The notes beneath the pieces are model-generated. The model worked only from the letters and a program-made list of their open reading frames with translations. It searched no databases and was not told the origin of the DNA. The position numbers and the translations under genes were made by a program. Below, piece by piece: positions 17,601-24,688 of a stretch of DNA of 64,000 bases (positions are counted from its first letter, which is position 1; every line of letters begins with the position of its first letter). This stretch comes from Paracoccus sp. SMMA_5_TC. GTDB taxonomy: Bacteria; Pseudomonadota; Alphaproteobacteria; Rhodobacterales; Rhodobacteraceae. The stretch spans positions 372,001 through 436,000 of the forward strand of contig NZ_CP102355.1 of the NCBI RefSeq assembly GCF_009696685.2, read 5' to 3'.

Positions 17601-18436
17601 CGCTGCCGCCGCGCCATGAACGCCAAGCGCTCGAACAGCGCGACATCCTGTTCGTTCTTCAGCAGCGCGCCATGCAGTCGCGGCAGCATCTCGCCCGCCG
17701 GGCGCTTCAGATCCTCGGGGGCCAGATCCTCGGCCAGGATCAGCTTCAGCCAGTCCAGCAACTCGCTGGTGGATGGCTTCTTCTTCAGCCCCTGCACCGC
17801 GCGCAGTTCCAGGAACTGCGACAGGGCCTCGTCCAGCAGCCGCGGCTTCAGACGGGGAAAATGCACCTCGACGATACGCCTGAGCGTTTCGGCATCGGGA
17901 AAACGGATATAGTGAAAGAAACAGCGCCGCAGAAAGGCGTCGGGCAGTTCCTTTTCGTTGTTCGAGGTGATGATGACCACCGGCCGGTGGCGCGCCTGCA
18001 CGGTCTGGCCCGTCTCGTAGACGTGGAATTCCATCCGGTCCAGTTCCTGCAACAGGTCGTTCGGGAATTCGATGTCGGCCTTGTCGATCTCGTCGATCAG
18101 CAGCACGGTCTTGCCGGGCGCCTCGAAGGCCTGCCACAGCTTGCCCTTGCGGATGTAATTGGCGATGTCATGCACGCGCGCATCGCCCAGCTGGCTGTCA
18201 CGCAGGCGGCTGACGGCATCGTATTCGTAAAGCCCCTGCTGGGCGCGCGTGGTCGATTTGATGTTCCATTCGATGATCGGCAGTCCCAGGCTGGCCGCGA
18301 CCTGGCGCGCCAGCTCGGTCTTGCCGGTGCCGGGCTCGCCCTTGACCAGCAAGGGCCGTTCCAGCGCGATGGCCGCGTTCACCGCCACCGTCAGATCGTC
18401 GGGGGCCACATAGCTGTCCGTCGAGGAAAACCGCAT
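17597..18436 (-). CDS. MoxR-family AAA+ ATPase
   Basis: This 279-residue ATPase has Walker A GEPGTGKT at residues 33-40, Walker B VLLIDEID at 111-118, sensor 1 VVIITSNNEKELPDAFLRRC and the arginine-finger region typical of MoxR proteins. Members act as chaperone-like ATPases that help assemble or activate partner proteins, commonly with a von Willebrand factor A (CoxE-like) protein encoded next door. No such partner follows here; a GNAT gene does instead. The start at 18436 is followed by the usual MRFSSTDSYVAPDDL N-terminus, and dksA is divergent upstream. Confidence 0.93.
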   Translation of the reverse strand: MRFSSTDSYVAPDDLTVAVNAAIALERPLLVKGEPGTGKTELARQVAASLGLPIIEWNIKSTTRAQQGLYEYDAVSRLRDSQLGDARVHDIANYIRKGKLWQAFEAPGKTVLLIDEIDKADIEFPNDLLQELDRMEFHVYETGQTVQARHRPVVIITSNNEKELPDAFLRRCFFHYIRFPDAETLRRIVEVHFPRLKPRLLDEALSQFLELRAVQGLKKKPSTSELLDWLKLILAEDLAPEDLKRPAGEMLPRLHGALLKNEQDVALFERLAFMARRQR

Positions 18437-18593
18437 CGCCAGTCCTTTCCCGTGTTGCCCGGCAACCTAACCATCGCCCCTGCGCGGCGCAAGGCGCTGG
18501 CGGCTGCCGGAAAGGGCTAGTGACAATCCTTCTGCCATACTTTATGGGGGCCGCAAGGAGTGGGCAGTCAGGCGCCCTGCTCCGGGAGGACCG

Positions 18594-19016
18594 ATGAAAG
18601 CCCAAATCTTTCTGCCCGAAGATTATCGCCCCGCCGAAGACGAGCCTTTCATGAATGAGCGGCAACTGGAATATTTCCGCCGCAAGCTGATTGCATGGAA
18701 ACAAGAGCTTCTGGACCAATCCGCCGAAACGCTGGAAGGCTTGCAGGACAGCGCCCGCAATGTTCCCGACCTGGCCGACCGCGCGTCCGAGGAAACCGAC
18801 CGCTCGCTGGAACTGCGCACCCGTGACCGCCAGCGCAAGCTGGTCAGCAAGATCGACGCGGCCTTGCGCCGAATCGAGACCGGCGAATATGGATATTGCG
18901 AGATGACGGGCGAGCCGATCAGCCTCAAGCGGCTGGACGCGCGCCCCATCGCCACCATGACGCTCGAGGCGCAGGAACGCCACGAACGGCGCGAACGCGT
19001 GCACCGCGACGACTGA
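18594..19016 (+). CDS. dksA: DksA family RNA polymerase-binding regulator with one zinc-site cysteine
   Basis: A 140-residue protein with the DksA plan: an N-terminal helix, a coiled coil with the tip DLADRASEE (Asp62 and Ala64 match the functional Asp/Ala of E. coli DksA), RRIETGEYGYCEMTGEPIS and a C-terminal helix. Of the four zinc-finger cysteines only Cys102 remains; the others are replaced by Thr, Leu and Ala. Cysteine-poor DksA proteins are known in Rhodobacter. It should bind the RNA polymerase secondary channel and, with ppGpp, adjust promoter choice. A GGGAGGA site precedes the ATG. The gene is monocistronic or the first of a pair with the DJ-1-like gene. Confidence 0.93.
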   Translation: MKAQIFLPEDYRPAEDEPFMNERQLEYFRRKLIAWKQELLDQSAETLEGLQDSARNVPDLADRASEETDRSLELRTRDRQRKLVSKIDAALRRIETGEYGYCEMTGEPISLKRLDARPIATMTLEAQERHERRERVHRDD

Positions 19017-19052
19017 ATTGCGCGCCTGCGGTCGCGCACCTGGGACAAGGGG

Positions 19053-19637
19053 ATGCCGATGCAGCAGATGACGACACGCCCGGTGCTGATCGTGCTGATC
19101 GACGGCTTTGCCGATTGGGAAACGCCGCTGATTTCCGCAATCGGCGGCAGTTTCTATGGGTTGCAGGTGCGCCATGCCACGCCCGGCGGCGGCCAGGTGC
19201 GGTCCATGGCCGGCTTGCAGGTGACGGGGCTGCCCGATGCCGTGCCCCAAGGCGACGAGGTTATCGTGATCTGCGGCTCGAACGGCTGGACCGGCGCGGA
19301 TGCGCCGGATCTTTCCGCGATGCTGCGCGCCGCCCATTCAGCCGGCCAGACCGTGGCCGGCATCTGCGGCGGCACCCTGCCGCTGGCTCGGGCAGGCTTG
19401 CTGAACGGGCGGGCGCATACCTCGAACGGGCTGGATTTCCTGCGCCAGTGCCTGCCCGACTACAGCGCCCAGGACAATTACCGCGATCAGCCGGCGGCGG
19501 TGGCCGATGATCGGATCATCACCGCCCCCGGCACCGCCCCCGTGACCTTTGCAACCGAGGTGTTGCGTGCAGCCGGTGTTCCCGAACCGGCCTTGGAACA
19601 GTTCATGGCGTTGGCCACGGCCGAGGTGCGCCGCTGA
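19053..19637 (+). CDS. DJ-1/PfpI family protein (class I glutamine amidotransferase-like)
   Basis: A 194-residue alpha/beta protein with the DJ-1/PfpI nucleophile elbow GICGGT placing the reactive Cys at residue 105, and Glu23 in GFADWETP where the family has its conserved glutamate beside the cysteine. Members include proteases, chaperones, glyoxalases and cyanide hydratases; nothing here decides between them. It is preceded by GGACAAGGGG and ends within the CTGA overlap with the following FAD monooxygenase gene, so the two are probably translated together. Confidence 0.85.
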   Translation: MPMQQMTTRPVLIVLIDGFADWETPLISAIGGSFYGLQVRHATPGGGQVRSMAGLQVTGLPDAVPQGDEVIVICGSNGWTGADAPDLSAMLRAAHSAGQTVAGICGGTLPLARAGLLNGRAHTSNGLDFLRQCLPDYSAQDNYRDQPAAVADDRIITAPGTAPVTFATEVLRAAGVPEPALEQFMALATAEVRR

Positions 19638-20746
19638 GCCTGCGCGTCACCATCATCGGCGCCGGCATCGCCGGGCTGGCTGCTGCCTGCGCCCTGGCGC
19701 GCAATGGCGCCCGTGTCACGGTGCTGGAACGCGCCGGTGCCCTGCGCGAGGTGGGCGCAGGCTTGCAGATATCGCCCAACGCCGCGCGGGTGCTTGCGGC
19801 CCTGGACCTGACCCGGGCGTTCCAGGCGGAATCGGTGCCCTCGGCCCGGGTGGAACTGCGCGATTCGCTGGGCCGGCAGGTGGCCGTGCTGGATCTGGCC
19901 CGGCATCGGCCCAATGACAGCTTTCGGCTGATCCATCGCGCGCGGCTGGTCGCGATCCTGGAACAGGCGGCGCGGCAGGCGGGGGTGCGCATCCTGCTGG
20001 ATCATCCGGTGACCGAACCGCCGCAGGATTGCGACCTGCTGATCGGCGCCGACGGGCTGAAAAGCGTGGTCCGACCGCTGCTGAACGGACCCGAGACCCC
20101 GTTCTTTACCGGCCAGACCGCCTGGCGGGCGCTGATCGCCGATGATCGGGACAGCGCGCCCCTGGTGCAGGTGTTCATGGGGCCGGGTCGCCATCTGGTC
20201 AGCTACCCCCTTGGGCGGGGGCAGCGCAATCTGGTCGCTGTGGTCGAACGCCCCGACTGGCAGGACGAAGGCTGGTCCATCGCCGGCGATCCCGCCGATC
20301 TGCGCGCAGCCTTCCAGCGCTTTGGCGGCCCGGTGCCGGGCTGGCTGGACCGGGTGGAACAGACTGGCGTCTGGGGCCTGTTCCGCCATCCCGTCGCCGC
20401 GCATTGGCACGATGGGCAGCGCATGGCGCTGATCGGCGACGCCGCCCATCCTACCCTGCCGTTTCTGGCGCAAGGCGCGGTCATGGCGATCGAGGATGCC
20501 TGGGTTCTGGCGGCCTGCGTGGCGACCGCGCCACTGCCTCAGGCGCTGGCGCGATATCAGGCGCTGCGCCAGCCGCGCTGCCGCCGCATCGTCGAGGCGG
20601 CCAATGCCAATGCCCGCAATTACCACCTGCGCGGACCGACCCGCGCCGTCGCCCATGCCGGGCTGCGCGCGGTCAACCGCCTGGCCCCCGGTCGGCTGAT
20701 CGAACGGTTCGCCTGGCTCTACGATCACGACCCCACAGCGTTGTGA
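19634..20746 (+). CDS. FAD-dependent aromatic-ring monooxygenase, apparent CTG start
   Basis: A 370-residue group A flavoprotein monooxygenase (salicylate hydroxylase / UbiH-like). The FAD loop GAGIAGLAAACALARNG is at about residues 9-25, VLEVAG-like VLERAG and REVGAGLQISPNAARVL follow, LLIGADGLKS is the DG motif, and LIGDAAHPTLPFLAQGA is the second FAD motif. The only ATG, GTG or TTG in frame is the GTG at 19721, which would delete the whole FAD loop. The CTG at 19634, overlapping the previous stop as CTGA and giving MSLRVTIIGAG, fits the family. Substrate unknown; the partner may be an aromatic or quinone precursor. Confidence 0.85.
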   Translation: MSLRVTIIGAGIAGLAAACALARNGARVTVLERAGALREVGAGLQISPNAARVLAALDLTRAFQAESVPSARVELRDSLGRQVAVLDLARHRPNDSFRLIHRARLVAILEQAARQAGVRILLDHPVTEPPQDCDLLIGADGLKSVVRPLLNGPETPFFTGQTAWRALIADDRDSAPLVQVFMGPGRHLVSYPLGRGQRNLVAVVERPDWQDEGWSIAGDPADLRAAFQRFGGPVPGWLDRVEQTGVWGLFRHPVAAHWHDGQRMALIGDAAHPTLPFLAQGAVMAIEDAWVLAACVATAPLPQALARYQALRQPRCRRIVEAANANARNYHLRGPTRAVAHAGLRAVNRLAPGRLIERFAWLYDHDPTAL

Positions 20747-20758
20747 CGGCTGGCCGGG

Positions 20759-22102
20759 TCAGGCGGCCTTTTCGACTGCCGCAACGATGCCCTCGACCAC
20801 TTCGCGCAGCACTTCTTCGTCCTCGGCCTCGGCCATGACGCGGATCAGCGGCTCGGTTCCCGACTTGCGGATCAGCACCCGGCCCGTGCCGTTAAGCCGC
20901 GCCTCGGCCCGGGCGATCTCGGCCTGAACGGCCTCGGCCGACAAGGGATCGGCGCCGACGGCATAGCGGACATTCTTCAGCAGCTGCGGCACCGGCTGGA
21001 ACTGCGCCACCAGCTCCGAGGCCCGCCGCCCCGAATCCGACAGCGCCGCCAGGAATTGCAGCCCGGCAATCAGCCCGTCGCCGGTGGTGGCATAATCGGT
21101 CATCACGATATGCCCCGATTGTTCGCCGCCCAGGTTGAAGCCATGTCCCCGCATCCGCTCGACCACATAGCGGTCGCCGACCGCCGTGCGTTCCAGCCGC
21201 AGCCCGCGCCCTTGCAGGAAGCGTTCCAGCCCAAGGTTCGACATCACCGTCGCCACCAGCGCCCCGCCGCGCAGCCGCCCCTGCGCCGCCCAGCGGTCGG
21301 CCAGCAGCGCCATGATCTGGTCGCCGTCGGCGACCTGGCCTTGCTCGTCGATGATCATCACCCGGTCGGCATCGCCGTCCAGGCTGATGCCGACATCGGC
21401 GCCATGTTCCAGCACGGCGCGGGCACAGGCCTGCGGATGGGTCGAGCCGACGCCGTCGTTGATGTTGTGGCCATTGGGGCTGACCCCCAGCGGGATCACC
21501 TCGGCCCCCAGTTCCCACAGCACGTCCGGCGCGGCGCGATAGGCGGCGCCATGGGCGCAATCGACGACGACCTTCAGCCCCTCCAGCGTGCGGCCCTGCG
21601 GGAAGGTGGTCTTGGCATATTCGACATAGCGGCCTCGGCCATCGTCGATGCGCTTGGCGCGGCCGATGTTCTGGGGCTGGGCCGGGTCGATCTCGCCCCC
21701 GACCAGGCGCTCGATCTCGGCCTCGGCCTCGTCGGACAGCTTGAAACCGTCAGGGCCGAAGAACTTGATGCCGTTGTCATGCGCCGGGTTGTGGCTGGCC
21801 GAGATCATGATGCCGACATCGGCCCGCATCGACCGCGTCAGATAGCCCACCGCCGGCGTCGGCACCGGCCCCAGCAGCAGCACGTTCATGCCGGTGCTGG
21901 TCAGACCGGCGGTCAGCGCGTTTTCCAGCATGTAGCCGGACAGCCGCGTGTCCTTGCCGATGACGACGCGGTGGTGATTCTCGCCCTTGCGGCGGAAATA
22001 GCGCCCGGCGGCCGCGCCCAGCCGCAGCGCCATTTCGGCGGTCATCGGATAGCTGTTGGCACGGCCCCTGACGCCGTCGGTGCCGAAAAGTTTCCTGCTC
22101 AT
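20759..22102 (-). CDS. glmM: Phosphoglucosamine mutase
   Basis: This 447-residue enzyme converts glucosamine-6-phosphate to glucosamine-1-phosphate on the way to UDP-GlcNAc for peptidoglycan and lipopolysaccharide. It opens with [16 protein letters not shown]; the phosphorylated serine is Ser103 in ISASHNP, the metal-binding loop is DGDADR, and the sugar-phosphate loop near the C-terminus is [14 protein letters not shown]. The ATG at 22102 overlaps the folP stop by ATGA; a longer frame upstream duplicates folP sequence and is not used. It forms an operon with folB and folP. Confidence 0.97.
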   Translation of the reverse strand: MSRKLFGTDGVRGRANSYPMTAEMALRLGAAAGRYFRRKGENHHRVVIGKDTRLSGYMLENALTAGLTSTGMNVLLLGPVPTPAVGYLTRSMRADVGIMISASHNPAHDNGIKFFGPDGFKLSDEAEAEIERLVGGEIDPAQPQNIGRAKRIDDGRGRYVEYAKTTFPQGRTLEGLKVVVDCAHGAAYRAAPDVLWELGAEVIPLGVSPNGHNINDGVGSTHPQACARAVLEHGADVGISLDGDADRVMIIDEQGQVADGDQIMALLADRWAAQGRLRGGALVATVMSNLGLERFLQGRGLRLERTAVGDRYVVERMRGHGFNLGGEQSGHIVMTDYATTGDGLIAGLQFLAALSDSGRRASELVAQFQPVPQLLKNVRYAVGADPLSAEAVQAEIARAEARLNGTGRVLIRKSGTEPLIRVMAEAEDEEVLREVVEGIVAAVEKAA

Positions 22103-23073
22103 TCGTCCCCCTCGGTCACGGCCCGCCACAAGGCGAGTCCCTGCCTGATTTCTGCCACGTCATGGACGCGGTGGATTTGCACCCCCTGCGCGATCGCGGC
22201 CAGGGTCACGGCCAGCGTGCCCGGCGTCCTGTCCGCCGCACGCTCGGCCCCGCCGATGCTGCCGATGAAGCGCTTGCGCGACACCCCCAGCAGCAGCGCG
22301 CAGCCCAGGCCATGATAGACCGAGATCCGTCGCAGGATCGCCAGATTATGCTCCTGGGTCTTGCCAAAACCAATGCCCGGATCGATCACGATGCGCTCAC
22401 GGGGGATTCCCGCCGCCTCGGCCCGGGCGATACGCTGTTCCAGCGCGTCATAGACATCCAGCAGCACGTCGCCATATCGGGGGTCGTCCTGCATCGTGGC
22501 CGGCACGCCCTGCGCATGCATCAGGCAGATCGGCACCCCGGCCGCCGCCGTCACCCGCGCCAGCGCCGGGTCGAAATCCAACCCCGAGACATCGTTGACC
22601 ATGCCCGCCCCGGCCGCCAGTGCCGCCAGCGCCACCGCCGACTTGCGGGTATCGACCGACACCGGCGCCAGGTCGCGCGCCGCGGCGATCACCGGACGAA
22701 TGCGGTCGATTTCCTGCGCCGCAGGCACCTCTTGCGCGCCCGGACGGGTCGATTCGCCGCCGATGTCCAGGATCTCGGCCCCGGCATCGGCCAGCAGCCG
22801 TGCATGGGCGGCACCGTCATAGCTGCCGCCATCGGAAAAGCTGTCGGGGGTGGCATTGACGATGCCCATGATCCGCGGCCGGTCCAGGGCCAGCCCCAGC
22901 AGCGGCGCGCGCGGCGCGGTCAGCCGCGCCATGACGGCATCGGGTGCCTCTTCGACGATCTGCGCAGGCGCGCCCCGCCGCAACCGCTCGAGCCGCGAAA
23001 ACCGCAGCCAGCCGCCGGCCAGCGGCCAGCGGCCCGTGGCTTCGGGGACAGGGCGGAAATATTCCCGGCTCAT
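22099..23073 (-). CDS. folP: Dihydropteroate synthase
   Basis: A 324-residue TIM-barrel enzyme joining p-aminobenzoate with hydroxymethyl-dihydropterin diphosphate in folate synthesis. Visible family motifs are [16 protein letters not shown] (pterin site), [11 protein letters not shown] (p-aminobenzoate loop), [10 protein letters not shown], the DPGIGFGKT segment and the C-terminal RVHDVAE. An N-terminal stretch of about 60 residues precedes the barrel, a little longer than E. coli FolP. Its start overlaps the folB stop by four bases and its stop overlaps glmM. Target of sulfonamides in general; nothing in the loops looks altered. Confidence 0.96.
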   Translation of the reverse strand: MSREYFRPVPEATGRWPLAGGWLRFSRLERLRRGAPAQIVEEAPDAVMARLTAPRAPLLGLALDRPRIMGIVNATPDSFSDGGSYDGAAHARLLADAGAEILDIGGESTRPGAQEVPAAQEIDRIRPVIAAARDLAPVSVDTRKSAVALAALAAGAGMVNDVSGLDFDPALARVTAAAGVPICLMHAQGVPATMQDDPRYGDVLLDVYDALEQRIARAEAAGIPRERIVIDPGIGFGKTQEHNLAILRRISVYHGLGCALLLGVSRKRFIGSIGGAERAADRTPGTLAVTLAAIAQGVQIHRVHDVAEIRQGLALWRAVTEGDE

Positions 23074-23867
23074 GCCAGCCCCCCACGCAGGCGCCCGACA
23101 GGCAGGCCGATATCATGGGGCACGACCGGATCGGGGGCATCGGGCGGCAAGGCCCAGTCAAGGCGCTGTGCCCCCAGGCGCTGCGCCAGCCAGATGGCCA
23201 GCACATGCGGCTCGACCGGGACGCCGGGCACGTCGCGCAGCATCCGCGCCGGAGCCCAGACCACGGCGCGCTCTTCGCTGGCGGCCCAGTCGAGTTCCGT
23301 GCGGCTGTCCGCCACCGTCAGCCCCAGCCGTCCGGCCAGCGCCCAGGCCGCCTGATCCAGCGCCAGCAGCGCGATCTCGCGCGCATTGCCGCCGGCCGGC
23401 AGGGGCAGCCCCGGATCGTCGGGCACCAGCGCCAGCGCGCCCGCCGGCAGCACCAGATCGGCGCCGTGAAAGATCACCCGGATCGGGGCGGCCACGCTGT
23501 CGGCCGCGACCCGGGCCTGCCGCCGGACCAGTGTCACCCCCAGGGCGCCGGGAATCCGGTCAAGTTTTTCCACGCTCACCGAAACCTGCGCCGCGCGCGG
23601 ATGCACCAGGATCTGCGCTGCGATCTTTTCGGCCAGTGTTTCCAGCAGGTCATAGCGCCGGTCGGCCAGGCCGCTGGCCACCGCCGCGGTCAGGATGTCA
23701 TAGCTGAGGATACGATCCACCTCGTCGTTGACGCCGACGACATGCGCGGCCAGTTCGACGTCGATGTTGAAGCGCAGCCGCTGCGGGTGGCCCCGTTCGG
23801 TCTGAAAGGCGCCGATCTCGGCCGCGACGATATAGTCGCGCAGATGGATTCTGTCAGGCTGTTCCAT
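23070..23867 (-). CDS. folB: Dihydroneopterin aldolase with a C-terminal extension
   Basis: The first 120 or so residues are a normal FolB domain: IHLRDYIVAAEIGAFQTER with the early catalytic glutamate, a YDILTAAV stretch, YDLLETLAEKIA and VSVSVEKLDR, with the family's usual length. It cleaves dihydroneopterin to hydroxymethyl-dihydropterin and glycolaldehyde. About 140 further residues follow, rich in Ala, Leu and Pro, including LALVPDDPGLPLPAGG and WAPARMLRDVPGVPVEPHVL, which I do not recognise. I use the ATG at 23867; a TTG further upstream gives a non-family tail. It starts the folB-folP-glmM operon, with no folK beside it. Confidence 0.88.
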   Translation of the reverse strand: MEQPDRIHLRDYIVAAEIGAFQTERGHPQRLRFNIDVELAAHVVGVNDEVDRILSYDILTAAVASGLADRRYDLLETLAEKIAAQILVHPRAAQVSVSVEKLDRIPGALGVTLVRRQARVAADSVAAPIRVIFHGADLVLPAGALALVPDDPGLPLPAGGNAREIALLALDQAAWALAGRLGLTVADSRTELDWAASEERAVVWAPARMLRDVPGVPVEPHVLAIWLAQRLGAQRLDWALPPDAPDPVVPHDIGLPVGRLRGGLA

Positions 23868-23885
23868 GGCCCGAGTGATGAAAGG

Positions 23886-23915
23886 AAAACGGCCCCGCCG
23901 CAAGGGTCGGGGCCG
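23886..23915 (-). terminator. Rho-independent terminator after the cell-wall hydrolase gene
   Basis: Reading the minus strand: CGGCCCC (23915-23909), an interior loop, GGGGCCG (23896-23890) and a TTTTCC tail. It closes the gene at 23937-24473 and separates it from folB. Confidence 0.85.
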
Positions 23916-23936
23916 CTGTTTCGTCAGGCGTCGGGC

Positions 23937-24473
23937 TCAGTTCGCGGCCAGCCGCCGATCCGAGCGATAGAAGGTGTGGCTGCCGATGCGGATGGTGCGC
24001 TCGAAGCGATTGGTCCAGGACGGGCGCACGCCGCGGGCATGGAAATAGGTGGCGCCGTTGGTCAGGTTGCGCGGCGCCCCGGACAGTGCAGCCATGGCCA
24101 CTTTCTGCACACGTGCGAAGGTGCCCTTTTCGCGGATGCGCGCGTTCTTGTTATATGTGAACTGGCCGCGCTGGTTCACGACGCCGCAGACGGTCTTGGG
24201 GAAACGGGGGTGATCGACGCGATTCAGGATCACCTCGGCCACGGCGCGCTGGCCCTGCACGCCCTCGCCGCGGGCCTCGAAATAAAGCGCCTCGGCCAGA
24301 CACTCCAGATCGCGCTGGCTGATCTTGGAGGTGCCGGCGGCGGTGCGCACGGTCAGGGTTTCAGGGGCGGGTTGGCGTTGCAACTCCGCTTGCGCGGGGG
24401 CAGCGCTCAGAAGGGAAAGCGCGACGGCAACACACACGGAAACGCGCGCCAGCCATGACTTGTGGATCGACAT
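23937..24473 (-). CDS. SleB-type cell wall hydrolase, secreted
   Basis: A 178-residue protein with a signal peptide (MSIHKSWLAR, hydrophobic core, cleavage after AQA near residue 29) and a Hydrolase_2 (SleB/CwlJ) domain at about residues 50-175. Key segments are LECLAEALYFEARGEG, with the catalytic glutamate, AVAEVILNRVDHPRFP, VCGVVNQRGQFTY and TNGATYFHARGVRPSW. In spores such enzymes cut cortex peptidoglycan; in alphaproteobacteria they are general peptidoglycan hydrolases. It has its own terminator and about 215 bases of upstream sequence in which I find no convincing promoter. Confidence 0.9.
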   Translation of the reverse strand: MSIHKSWLARVSVCVAVALSLLSAAPAQAELQRQPAPETLTVRTAAGTSKISQRDLECLAEALYFEARGEGVQGQRAVAEVILNRVDHPRFPKTVCGVVNQRGQFTYNKNARIREKGTFARVQKVAMAALSGAPRNLTNGATYFHARGVRPSWTNRFERTIRIGSHTFYRSDRRLAAN

Positions 24474-24688
24474 GTTGGTCCTGTTTACGGTCCGGGGCCT
24501 GGGCCCGGCAGTTGGTCGGAGGGTGCCCTTGCGGGCCGGGATTGCCGGTTACAGACCAAAAACCTGCGTGCCCGATCCAGCCCACAGGTGTGTGAGCCGC
24601 CGGATTCCTGCAAAATCAGGGGATTCTGGCGGAAACCCGCCGACCCGAAACTTGCCCACGGGCAGATTCCGGCCAGTTGCGGGCCGGC

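Noticed and set aside
17160..18137. A single 325-codon minus-strand frame that seems to fuse the GNAT protein to an upstream sequence.
   Set aside because: The upstream part lies inside moxR in another frame; the GNAT domain begins at the TTG overlapping the moxR stop.
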